From positions 567,501 through 631,500 of the forward strand of contig CAUYUJ010005780.1 of NCBI GenBank assembly GCA_963575745.1: a stretch of 64,000 nucleotides of DNA, written 5' to 3'. How positions within the stretch are numbered: position 1 is the stretch's first letter; the number at the start of each line of letters is the position of its first letter. This DNA comes from Prorocentrum cordatum. Taxonomy: Eukaryota > Sar > Dinophyceae > Prorocentrales > Prorocentraceae. Made by a program: the position numbers and the translations under genes. Positions 22,399 to 31,800 of the stretch are shown one piece after another. Below the pieces are notes generated by a model. It did not search any database. It saw only the letters and a program-made list of their open reading frames with translations, and was not told where the DNA came from.

Positions 22399-22676
22399 TG
22401 TCTCCCCACGATGTCAGCTCAGGAAGAGATGCTGCCTCTTTCTCGAGCCCGTCCGAGCAATGTCCCAAGGCCGCCAGCAGCTGCCAGCCAGGATATCGGA
22501 GGGAAGGTGGGATGGATTGGAAGGTGACTGGGATTGACAGAGAGGGGCTGTGAGGGACGTACGGCTTGAGCCAAAATGGGTACGGACGTCGCACCCCTCT
22601 CTGTATGTTCAAGCACATAGGCAAACGTCGGAGGACACAACTGCAAATCAATGAGCTGTAGGCGCTCATTCCCACA
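22399..22676 (-). repeat. Copia-1 5' LTR
   Basis: 278 bp, TG...CA. Differs from the other LTR at seven positions by direct comparison. Holds the same spliced-leader-like sequence at 22,565-22,585, beginning at LTR position 92. Confidence 0.92.
22565..22585 (-). promoter_or_regulatory. Spliced-leader-like sequence in the 5' LTR
   Basis: Identical to the copy in the other LTR, including the single G-to-C change at leader position 7. None of the seven LTR differences falls inside it, although two lie within 6 bp of it. Confidence 0.8.
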
Positions 22677-22860
22677 CACCAACGTTTCGTGGGGGACATT
22701 CCCACAATCTGGGCGTGACCCGGTAAGTGCCCTATCCTTTGGCGGCCCCCTCTTGGGGATACACTTGGTCATGGGGCTCGAGAAGGACAGCACCGTAACA
22801 CCCCCTGGCGGCTTTCTCCCGGGGTGCCCACATGCTACGCCTGCTACATCGCGGTGAACA
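22677..22860. repeat. Minisatellite interrupted by Copia-1 (right part)
   Basis: Carries CAATCTGGGCGTGACC, GGCGGCCCCCTCTTGGGG and CATGCTACGCCTGCTACATC, the same units as at 11,860-12,344. Confidence 0.7.
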
Positions 22861-23370
22861 TGAGTGAGTCTGAGCACGAGGAGCGAGCATGCGTGGGTCC
22901 AAAACACGAATAACAGAACGCGGTACGTCTGAGTGTGAGTGATTATGCATATGAGTGGGTCTGATAGCAAATATTCAGGGTGCGCGAATACTGAGCGCAT
23001 GGGGTATGAGCATGATTGAGCCGAGTATGAATGGAGCTTAGCGTGGGCGATCGGCATTGAATTGAGTAAGTGTGGACGAGTCTGCGTGTGGGTGGATCTG
23101 AGCGCCCTTGATCTGAATAGGATCGAGTATCAGTAAAAAATAGTATGATAATTGCCGGCACTCATGCATGGCATGACCATGAGCGTATCTGCATATGAGC
23201 CAGACTGAATTTGAGTAGACTGAATGCTAGCAATTGTGTCTGAGTGATTTTGGGTACGAGTGAGTCTGGATGTGAATAAGCCTGAGCATGGGTGGTTTGA
23301 GATCGAGTGAGTCTGAGCATGGGTGAGTCTGGATGTAGGTGCGAGTGAATCTAGGTTCTACTTGTGAGTG
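22857..23370 (+). repeat. Degenerate GTGAGTCTGAGC repeat
   Basis: About 500 bp of loosely repeated 11-14-bp words (TGAGTGAGTCTG, GAGCATGGGTGAGTC). A small related tract lies left of Copia-1 at about 11,775-11,840. Confidence 0.65.
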
Positions 23371-24461
23371 AGGGTCGAAGGAAGCGGGCGAGGAATGAGG
23401 CAGACACGTGAAACTAGCAACACAAACCCCACACTTGCGATACGAAGGAACCAACACATCTCGCCGCCAGTGCTAAACCTACTTCGCGCATAACGCCGCG
23501 CGCTGCGCGGTGGGCGGCTAACTTCGCGCTCCCGCACCAAACCCTCGGGAAGGACGGCTCTCTGGATAAGGCCGCAAGGTGCAATTATCTTCACGCCCCT
23601 GCGCGCGGCCTAGGCTACCCTGATTTGAAAGACCTGGAATAACAGTCATGTACCACCATATCCCATGACCCCTCTCCTCCCCCTACCCCGCCCATCCTTA
23701 CATCGCATCTTCCCGTCATCTCATTTTCCCATTGCTCTCCTATTCGGTTGTCCTCGCTCTTCTCCCGCTTATTGAGGCACGCCGCAAGGTTGGTATCGAT
23801 GAACCCGCGTGCATACCCAGCGACGCAACCCCTCCCACACCCGACATCGACGTTCAATCCAAAAGCAGACATCCACTTCACACCTGCCAACCTGGCTGGA
23901 AAAACTGGCAGTGGATGTCAGTCGAAGCCAAGGCAGATTTGCAAACCTTTCCGAGCCGAACTGCTTCGACACCAGAGGCTTGAACAACCCCTGCACCAAA
24001 TGCCAAGACTGCTCGTATCGGCCTGCGGGTGCGGGCCTTCGACGTATTCACCCTTTTCGAATTCTAGAATTTGGAATACCGACCACTCAACCCGACCCGG
24101 CTCCTCAACGCAAACCTCTGGATAGTCCTCACCTGCCCTCCACCGATCCTTGGCTCCGAATGCGCCCTATTACGTCCCACTGCAACGCGGCACCTTAGGC
24201 TTCTTGGTATCCGTCGATGACGTGCTCGTGTTGGCAAGAACGTCAGAGACAATCGTCGGCTTCACCCTCAAGATGGACGGCAACTTGGCAACCGTGTCGT
24301 TGGAGGTCCGATGGGTCTGGCAGGTCACAATAAAATCGCTTCCACGCCCATTCATCCCAATGGTGGGCGTCCACTCGTCTTCCTGCTCCCCTTCGGGCCG
24401 CTCTTTACGTCTCGCTTCATCTCACCTGACCCTCAAATCGCGGCCTCTCCATCCTGATGTT
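23371..24461 (+). other. Intergenic; weak protein-like stretches only
   Basis: No gene can be supported. Two plus-strand stretches have non-repetitive, protein-like composition: a Cys cluster NPCTKCQDCSY near 23,980-24,015, and LGFLVSVDDVLVLARTSETI near 24,200-24,260. No family is recognised and splice sites cannot be assigned. Confidence 0.2.
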
Positions 24462-25260
24462 CTAATAACTCCATAAGCCCTCTTGCGTAAAGGGTGGGTC
24501 AGAAGGACCACATTTCCAACCCGCTTCTTCCCCTTCGGGGAGGGGTTTATCGCTCCCCCTGCCCCCTCCCCTGATTCCGCCGACCCCTTGGGGTCACGGC
24601 GTGCGAGATGCTTCCCCCCCCCCCCAAACCCCTCCCCCACCCCCGAGAGCCCAGCCTGGCCGGTTTTGAAGGTGTGGGGTGGGGGGGGGGCGAAAGTACC
24701 GGCCGCACCGTTGGAGCCTCAGGGGGGCCCAGAACGTGCCAACAGGGTCCCAAAAGGCCCCCCGGACGGTTCAGGCGGGCTACGAGTCGCCGAGAGATCG
24801 CTCCCAGACGCCCAAGATTGCCTCCAGACGGCCCCAGAGGCCCCCAAGACGCCCCAAGATATCACGAACAGGCGTCCCAAGAGGCCCTCCAGAAGCACAA
24901 ATCGTCCCATCCCCAAGGGGAAATATATTTGTTTAGCACATTCGCCTCTTGGGCTTTCACGAGGCCCACAACGGCCCAAGAAGCCTTCAGGATCGACCCA
25001 AGATAGCCCAAGAGGCCCCCAGGAAGGCTCCAAGACGGCCCGAAAAGGCCCCAAGACGGCCCCAAAAGCTTCCAAAACGGCCCAGGAGGGCCCCAGGACG
25101 GTCCCAAAAGGAGGCCCAAAGGGGCATGGACATTGCGAGCACTCGGCCCCGGAAAACCTGAGGCGCCAAGAGGCTCCCAAGAGGCTCCCACGAGGTCCCC
25201 GAAAGGCCCTAAAGAGGCCCCTAGAGGCCTCAACACGGCTCTCAAGAGGCCTGATAAGTG
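24462..25260 (+). repeat. CCAAGAGG-array family, copy 2 (leader plus array)
   Basis: A leader related to 1,403 (TTCCCCTTCGGGGAGGGG at about 24,527) is followed from about 24,715 by degenerate CCCAAGAGGCCC/CCAAGACGGCCC units. An AT-richer spacer (about 24,895-24,965) interrupts the array. From 25,261 to 25,752 the DNA is unique, with no supported gene. Confidence 0.75.
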
Positions 25261-25752
25261 CTGCCAAGAGAACCTAGAGAAACCCAAGAGCAGAGCTGCG
25301 ATCCGCCAACCGCCTCCGACGAAATCCCTCAAACTGAAACCCAAGATTCCCCAAAAATCGCGCGCGTTCCACAAACTCCGTTTTTCACTCTTGTTGCCGC
25401 CCCAAAGGGTGCGGCGTCAGCCAATAAATCTAAAAGTGTCGACTGCCTGGGAAGGCGCCGGTCGAAGAGCGCCCTCAGACTGCCTCAGAAAGCCCCAACA
25501 TGGCCAAAGCGAGCCCCAGGAGGCCCCGTAGCAGGCCGAAAGACCAGAAACGAACCCACAGATAACCCCAAGACAGCCCCAGAGGTCTCCTCCCCAATAC
25601 TCCCCACCGTTTTCCCCAATAGCTGGAGAACACGCTATCCGCTGGCCGACCTTGCGCTGGACGTCTCACATCACAAGCGCTTTCAAACGGCAGGCGGCGG
25701 CGATAACTCGCCAAGAGGGACTTTCAGAATACCAAAATGAACATTCGTAAGT

Positions 25753-25880
25753 CCGCGCGGATGTCTTGGATCGGCGCCGGACATCTCTCTGGGGGCGAGG
25801 GGCGCGCTGGGCGCGGCGCCAAAGGCGTCTCCTTGGGAATGGACAAGGGGGTCCAGCGACGACTGGGGAACTCCGCGCGG
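25753..25880. mobile_element. Foldback element, family C copy 3 (degenerate right arm)
   Basis: The left arm contains TCTTGGATCGGCGCCGG. The right arm (25,853-25,880) keeps the ends CCAGCG and TCCGCGCGG but has lost the middle. The flank left of it (AATGAACATTCGTAAGTCCG) is the inverted counterpart of the flank right of copy 1. Confidence 0.55.
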
Positions 25881-25966
25881 ACTGGGGGAAGTCTGCGAAT
25901 CGGGAAGCCTGCTGTCTGTAGAGGATCGAGAGACAAATAATGGGATAGCCATGGGCTCTCGAAGGT

Positions 25967-26084
25967 CCGCACTGATTTCTTGGATCGGCGCTGGACCCCC
26001 CTCCCTGGCGCGCGAATCACGCCAAGGGTGGCGCAAGAGGCGTCGCCAAGGGGTACCAACGCCGATCCAAGAAATCCGCGCGTG
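25967..26084. mobile_element. Foldback element, family C copy 4
   Basis: The arms GATTTCTTGGATCGGCGC (left) and GCCGATCCAAGAAATC (right) are near-perfect inverses. The 118-bp unit could form a long hairpin with a GC-rich loop. Confidence 0.7.
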
Positions 26085-26299
26085 ATTCCCGACACTATGT
26101 GTATTTTACCGCTTGCTCCACTAAAACTTAGTCTATCTTGAAAACGCCCCGGGCGTTGTTGCAAACGTGTTCTACTCTAGGCTCTTGACAGGCTGAAGCA
26201 GCTGTTTTTTTTCGCCGAACCCACAAGAACATTCGGTGGTTGTTCCCGGCGGCGCGCGCGCCTCCTGAAACAACGCGCGCGAAACCCGGTTGTCTTTGC

Positions 26300-27520
26300 T
26301 GCCAGCGCGCGTTGTTATGTTTTGTTGTGTTCGATGGTGCGTTATGTTAGGCTCTGTTCTGCCCTGGCATGATATGGTATGTTATGTGATGCTGCGATAT
26401 AATATGGTATGACGAAGTAAGGTATGGTATGTCTTATTATGCTATACCATGCTGTGATCTGCGGTTCAGCGTTACGTTATGCCATGTGATGCCACTGCGA
26501 GGAATGGTTCCTCCTTGCTTTGTTAAGTCATGTCTGGTCAAGATGTAACCTTTGATGCATGGCAGATAATGGCTATGCTACAGTATGGTTATTCCGATAT
26601 GGTTTGCATATGGTGTGACAACGTGTCCCGCTATGTTATGATATGGCGTGTCATGCTATGGTATGTTCGGTTATGATATGGTGGTTTACTATGTGATGCT
26701 GCGCTATGGTATAATGTGTTGAGCCGCGCTCTGTCATGGCATGCGTTGCCGCATTATGCGGTGTTGTGCGACGTGAAGCTGTTAAACTCGCATGCTCTGC
26801 TATGCCCTGGTATGGTATGCTCTGGTATGGAATGGTGCGTTATGGCATGATATGCTGTGCTATGTTACAGGGTGCTGTGCAACGCTATGGTCTGCACGCG
26901 CAATTCTGCCATAGCTTATGGTGCTATGCTATACTATATCGTAGAACGCAAACATATGCAATGCCGCGCCCTGACATGCTCGGATGTGTCATGGTATGGA
27001 CTGATGTATGCTGCGATGCTAAATCATGTCACGATGCGTGATGCCATGGTATGTTGTGTTACGATGTGATGCACCAGACGCTGTTTTGGTCTGGTCTGTT
27101 ATGTTGGGGAATATGGGGTTATCATATGTTCGGTATACGCCGCTCTGTCATGGCATGCATTGTCGTGCTGTGCGATGGTATTGTATGTTATTCCAGCATC
27201 ATCATGCTACAAACTAGTTTGTGATGTGTTCTGTGCCATGCCGTGTAAGGTTCTGTGAGGGGATGCTGTGCTATGGCATGCTATGGTATGACATGGTGCA
27301 GCCTGATAATTATACAATGCCATGATATGGTATGGTATGCGCTGCCATGGTCTGTTATGTGGTGTGGTGCCATGTTCTGTCTAGTATGATCCGTTCGGTC
27401 GTACCTTATGGTGGTATGCTATGCTACGTTCTGTCAGTCTATAACACGTTATGCCGCGCACTGCCATGTTATGATGTGTCGTGTTATGCAATGCTCTGTG
27501 CTGTGCTATAGAACTTGCAA
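26300..27520. repeat. TATGG/TATGC pentanucleotide-like low-complexity block
   Basis: About 1.2 kb of degenerate TATGG, TATGC, TATGT and GTGATGC words (for example GGTATGCTCTGGTATGG). Composition is strikingly different from its neighbours. Small frames inside it are by-products. Confidence 0.8.
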
Positions 27521-27525
27521 GGCGG

Positions 27526-27690
27526 GAAACTCGGGGGGAAACTTGGTGGACCTTGGGATCTGGCGGCCGCAGCAAACAGACTGGACCCGTCGGCGCGAGT
27601 CGCGAAACTCGGGGCTACTCGATGGACCTGGGGATCAGGCAGCCGCGGTATGCAGAGTGGGCGGGTCGGGAGACCTGTTCTAATCTAACA
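27526..27690 (+). repeat. Two-copy 78-bp tandem repeat
   Basis: Units at about 27,527 and 27,605 share GAAACTCGGGG, GGACCT.GGGATC and GGC.GCCGC.G. Unique sequence without a gene follows to 27,880. Confidence 0.6.
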
Positions 27691-27879
27691 ACCCGAACCG
27701 GCCGGATGGCCATATACACTATGACTTTCAGAGTTATTGGTACTGAGAACCTGCTAGTTTGTTGTTGTTGTTGATGGGTTTCGGTAGTTCGCGATGTCCA
27801 ACACGCGGAGTTTGAACCAGTTGAAAAAATACAATTGAGAAAACCCAAATCAGTGGATGATTTGAACAGTAAAAACTGT

Positions 27880-28105
27880 GGATCTTGAGATCGATTGTGA
27901 GATCGATAATGGAATCGATAGTGGGGACGATTGTACGGTCGATCGTGAGACCGGCAGTGAAATCGATTCAATGAGATCGACAGTGAGATCGATCGCGAGA
28001 TCGCCCATGCGATCTCTAGTGAGATCGCTTGTGAGACAGATAGTGAGATCGATGGTGAGATCGATAGAGAAGTGAGTCATGAGATCGATGGTGAGACCGA
28101 TCGAT
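27880..28105 (+). repeat. GAGATCGAT tandem repeat
   Basis: About 17 degenerate 10-14-bp units, such as GTGAGATCGATAGTGAGATCG. ClaI-like ATCGAT recurs throughout. Confidence 0.85.
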
Positions 28106-28339
28106 AAGAAGATCGAAGAACCCCGGAACCTCACCGCCCTCCGAAATCGGCCCAAAACCCGGAGCCGGGAACCCGGGAACTCAGGACCAGGAACCCGGGG
28201 ACCCAGCCAGCCTTCAAAATCGACGGGAAACTTTCGCCAAATCCTTCAGCATCCGCGAGGACCCCTTCAATGCAAACACTGATTGGGGAACAACACATGT
28301 CATATTTAGAATGAACCCTTGGAACCGGGCGACATATAC

Positions 28340-28376
28340 ATATGTGTATCTATATATATATATATATAGATATGTA
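28340..28376. repeat. (TA)n tract flanking the first TIR element
   Basis: TATATATA run ending at the left terminus of the 774-bp element. The 778-bp relative at 38,132 also starts beside a TATA-rich tract. Confidence 0.8.
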
Positions 28377-29150
28377 TCCCGCCACCATTCCGCGAGGCGC
28401 GAAATTGAATTCTCTCCAGGTCCTCATGTGTCCTGTTTCTTGTACTCAGGACTCTGGGATTATAATCTTCTGAAGGCTGGGGCCCGAGATTCCCAAATTT
28501 CCCAAGTGTCCTGGGCGTCCCGGGGCTGCCTCGCATGACTCTTCCAGAAGGCCAGAGGGCCCCAAGACGGTGACCAAGGGGGTCCAATATGCCTCCACGA
28601 CAGCCCAAGAGCGCTCCAAGACGCCCAATCCAGACGACCAAAGAGGCCCCCAAAAAGCCCCAAGAGCGCTCCAAGAGAACCCTCAAGAGGGCCCAAACAA
28701 GCAAAAATCAGTGATGTTCCTTATGCCGTTCTATGTGTTTCGCGTTCTCGCGGTTTCGGGCTTCCGACGCTCCAAGATGGCCCCATAGGCCCCCAAGACC
28801 GCCCCAGGACGGCCCAAGAGGCCCCCAATAGGGCCCCATGACGGTGCAAGAGGGGCCCAAAACAGCCCAAGAGGCGCCCAAGATCGCCCAAGAGGCTTCA
28901 AGACGGCCCCAAGAGGCGCCCAACACGGAGAAAACGAACCTGAAAGTCTAGCCTTCCGCCCCAAAGCTCCCAAGAGGCCCAAAGATGCCCCCAAGAGAGC
29001 CCAACCCACGAGGCTCCTAAGAGGCCCACAAAGAGGCCCCCAAACGGCCCCCCAAAGGCATCAAAACTGCATCCAAGAGGCCCCCGAGTGGCCTCCCTCG
29101 ATATCCAAACGAACATCCACCAGGCCAACAACCCAGGCATGGTGGCGGGA
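28377..29150. mobile_element. 774-bp TIR element carrying a CCAAGAGG array, family B copy 1
   Basis: Termini TCCCGCCACCATTCC (28,377-28,391) and GGCATGGTGGCGGGA (29,136-29,150) are inverted with one mismatch. Inside are a conserved left segment (GCGAAATTGAATTCTCTCC), an array of CCCAAGAGGC units, a spacer with TTTCGCGTTCTCGCGGTTTC at about 28,738 and a right segment with ACTGCATCCAAGAGGCCCCC. No transposase is encoded, so it would be non-autonomous. The flanks show no clear target duplication. A 778-bp relative at 38,132-38,909 has the same layout. Confidence 0.7.
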
Positions 29151-29830
29151 TGGGCCGAAGACCACTCTAGGCGGCAGGTGCTGAAACGATGACGTGCACG
29201 GTGCGTGTGGGCTGCCATCTGCCACTACGCGGTGGACAAGCATAACATGGCTCAGTGGGCACGTTCCTGGCGCCGAAGAGCAGGGCGGGAGAGCAGGAGA
29301 GGAAGCCGCGTGGCGAAGCAGCGTGGCGCGGTGGGGGGGTCGCGCCTCCTGCTCCATAGGGGCCTCCAGGACGCGGAGCGGGACTGCGGGAAGCCGCCAG
29401 GGCGCCTGCGCGGGGCGAAGTTGGAGAGCAGCAGCCAAGGATCCCCAGTTGAATGGACAGCGCGACGCGGTTCGAGGGTCGAGCTTCGATGAGGATCGTC
29501 GTCCGAGACTCTGGCCATGTGTGACATCCGCCGGGGACCTGCGGAGTGACGTACAGAGCAGGTGGCGACATCCGAACCCTACCCCCACCAACCATCGACT
29601 CTCCTGAATCGAGGGGAGGCAGGAGTAGGGTTCGCAACTCGTCACGCGCTCGACGAATTCCGAAGTTTAACCCCGCTGTCCATCGAGTTGCCTGAATTGT
29701 TGATCGGCGAGGGCAGGATTTAGATTTCGCCGCCGAGAGGTGGGAGATGGGGGAGGTAAAATATGTTCTTTCCACGTCCACGTTTCGAGACCGAGCTGCT
29801 CGTGCGCCTGGTGCCCCGACCGAAGGCGGC
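29151..29830. other. Intergenic, downstream of RPL8
   Basis: 680 bp of GC-rich sequence holding the RPL8 3' region. Open frames on both strands lack recognisable domains. Confidence 0.5.
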
Positions 29831-30598
29831 TCACTTGTTCATCTTGCCCTTGCCGCCCTTGAGCAGACCGGTGCGGCGCGCAGCGATGAGCCCCACCTTG
29901 GCGCCTGGGGGCGCGTTCCGGCTGGTGGTGGTGGGATGGCCGACGTGCTGGTGGTTGCCTCCGCCGTGAGGGTGCTCAACGGGGTTCATGGCGCAGCCAC
30001 GCACCTTGGGCCAGGAATTGCGCTTCACGCGGTACTTGTGGAAATTGTTGCCCGCCTTGAGCACTGGCTTGTCCATGCGGCCTCCGCCAGCCACGATGCC
30101 CACGATGGCGCGGCAAGTGGACGGGATGGTCTTCCGCGTGCCGCTGGGGAGGCGAACGCGAGTCTTGCGATTGTCGTCCGAGTGCCCCACCACCATGCAA
30201 GACGTGCCAGACGCCCGAGCGATCCTACCGCGGTCCGACGCCTTCTCCTCGCACATGGAGACCACGGTGCCCTCCGGCATCTTGCCCACGGGCATCACGT
30301 TGCCGACGGCCAGCTGGGCCTTGGATCCACAATACACGAACTGGCCCGTGTGCAGCCCCTCCACCGCGACCATCAGCTCCTTGTTCAGCTTGTACCGGTA
30401 CTGGTCGTGGAACACGACCTCGGCAAGCGGGGCGCCGCGGCCAGGGTCATGGATGATGTTCTTGACGAGGCCCTTGATGTATCCAGCGCGCTCGGCGTAA
30501 TCCTGGGAGCGGAGCTTCACCGCGCCTTTTCGGAGGCGCGTCTTGGCGGTGAAGATGAGGCTCTTGCCCTTGCGGGAGCCCCGGATGACGCGTCCCAT
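29831..30598 (-). CDS. RPL8: 60S ribosomal protein L8 (uL2)
   Basis: An intact 255-residue protein starting [11 protein letters not shown], close to the usual eukaryotic length of about 257. It is a core large-subunit protein at the peptidyl-transferase centre. Family signs are [10 protein letters not shown] at the N-terminus, [56 protein letters not shown], the uL2 signature [15 protein letters not shown] and the GLLKGGKGK tail. I chose the internal ATG at 30,598. The frame is open 37 codons further upstream, but that part is low-complexity, non-conserved and overlaps spliced-leader relics, so it is 5' UTR. No introns. With the leader relics this marks it as a retrogene (mRNA copied back into the genome). 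No premature stop is seen, so it may be functional. Confidence 0.97.
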   Translation of the reverse strand: MGRVIRGSRKGKSLIFTAKTRLRKGAVKLRSQDYAERAGYIKGLVKNIIHDPGRGAPLAEVVFHDQYRYKLNKELMVAVEGLHTGQFVYCGSKAQLAVGNVMPVGKMPEGTVVSMCEEKASDRGRIARASGTSCMVVGHSDDNRKTRVRLPSGTRKTIPSTCRAIVGIVAGGGRMDKPVLKAGNNFHKYRVKRNSWPKVRGCAMNPVEHPHGGGNHQHVGHPTTTSRNAPPGAKVGLIAARRTGLLKGGKGKMNK

Positions 30599-30654
30599 GG
30601 CTGTTTCCCCTGGGTCGGCAGGCCGCGCAGCCTGAGCAGTGCCAGTGTCGATGG

Positions 30655-30690
30655 CTTGGGCCAGAACCGCTTGAGCCAAAACGGCTATGG
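30655..30690 (-). promoter_or_regulatory. Tandem spliced-leader relics upstream of RPL8
   Basis: At 30,670-30,690 the minus strand matches 19 of 21 bases of leader positions 2-22 (changes at positions 4 and 10); its last 11 bases are TTTTGGCTCAAG-like and exact. Directly downstream, 30,655-30,670 reads GCGGTTCTGGCCCAAG, about 12 of 16 matches to the leader end. It sits 57 bp before the ATG. This is the arrangement known for recycled trans-spliced cDNAs in dinoflagellates, with an older and a younger relic in series. Confidence 0.8.
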
Positions 30691-31057
30691 GTAGGGGGGG
30701 GAGAGGCATTCAGGCTGATGTTCTCTGTGCGCTTCGCTCCAGCCGTCCCATGTGTTGCTTTCTACCACGTTTTCGCCCTCGCTGGACTTCAAATCAAGGA
30801 TGGGCCACTCGCCGACTGATTGTTCGATGTTGCTAGATGAGCTCCCAATCTCACGGGAACTCAATACCGAACGGAACCAGTGCTTCACACAAACCAGCGC
30901 ATTGAACATCGTTCGTTGCTAGATGATGGCGGAGGCAACTGAGGGAGCGATGGAGGGAGCTACCTGGGTGCATCATTCAGGTTTGAGCTCAACCTCACAT
31001 GCGTAGAAGGTAATAACTCGAATGCCACGGGCATGCATGCGAAGGCCACGCGCATCA

Positions 31058-31204
31058 GGCCAGAGTGTATGGGGTCGGAGGATCACGCCGCATCGCCGAT
31101 TCATCGGCGACGTCGGGAAGGAACACATCGCGAACCAGATCGCGCCGCATCTCGCCGATGCATGGGCAATGCGGTGCGATCCTCCGACCCCGTCCATTCT
31201 GGCC
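31058..31204. mobile_element. 147-bp foldback element
   Basis: Arms of about 45 bp begin GGCCAGAGTGTATGGGGTCG (left) and end CGACCCCGTCCATTCTGGCC (right), inverted with few mismatches. They include GGAGGATC/GATCCTCC and GCCGCATCGCC/GGCAATGCGG. An inner hairpin CGCCGATTCATCGGCG lies near 31,095. No coding capacity. From 31,205 to 31,565 there is unique sequence with no gene. Confidence 0.65.
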
Positions 31205-31564
31205 AGATTGAATTATCTGGAAAATGCCAACGAAAATGACAGAACACACAAGCGAATCGGAGACGGGTGACGGGCAGGTCGCTTGCAGGTGTCGGGCCGC
31301 AGACAAATCACTGACGGGTCGCTCGCAAACCGTTTGAAGATCGCAAGAACGATCACGAACAAACAACGAAGGCGAGACGCCAAACCAACATAGTTTCGCT
31401 ACACACCCCAGCGGCCCCGTACGACCGCTGGGTTTCCACAGTACGATGTGCTTGCAACCCTTCCCTCTGCTGGGTGCAGCGAGTAGCTCTCGATTTTTAG
31501 GGTGCCAGGGCAATACGCACCTCCCTGTCCCATCAAAGAAATTGTGGTGCAGACCCTTGGAGCC

Positions 31565-31800
31565 CGTAAATCCCACCAGCCCTCTGGGCGACAGGTGGTC
31601 TAACGAGGGTTTCTTTCCTCTTCCACGACCACTCGTCCCTTCGGGAAGAGGACCCCCCCCTCCCTAGTTCCCAACCCTCTTGTGGTGTTGGGTCCTCGTT
31701 TTGAAGAGACGGTGCCCCGCGTCTCCTCTCCTCTCCTCTCCTTCCTCCCTTCCTCCTTCGCTTCCTCCCCCCTCCCTCCTCCCTCCTCCCAGTATCACGC
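31565..31800 (+). repeat. Leader segment of the CCAAGAGG-array family, copy 3, with TCC-rich tail
   Basis: CCACCAGCCCTCTGGGCG and GTCCCTTCGGGAAGAGGAC match the layout of the 1,403 segment. A TCC-rich tract (31,725-31,795) follows, then the 90-bp satellite. Confidence 0.55.

Larger units (their letters stand above)
12345..22676 (-). mobile_element. Copia-1: Ty1/Copia LTR retrotransposon with MTase-like domain
   Basis: A 10.3-kb element read on the minus strand. The two 278-bp LTRs (12,345-12,622 and 22,399-22,676) both run TG...CA and differ at 7 positions by my count (about 2.5%). They are flanked by CACC (12,341-12,344 and 22,677-22,680), a 4-bp candidate target duplication. A primer-binding site adjoins the right LTR and a short purine tract adjoins the left one. 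Internal order along the minus strand: Gag, CCHC knuckle, aspartic protease, two extra ORFs, methyltransferase-like domain, integrase, reverse transcriptase, RNase H. RT following integrase places it in Copia. Several frameshifts and an in-frame stop break the polyprotein, so this copy is probably dead despite young LTRs, unless the breaks are sequencing errors. Confidence 0.93.

Noticed and set aside
30599-30709. Upstream ATG of RPL8 adding 37 residues
   Set aside because: The extension is low-complexity, overlaps the spliced-leader relics and is absent from the uL2 family. The ATG at 30,598 gives the usual N-terminus.
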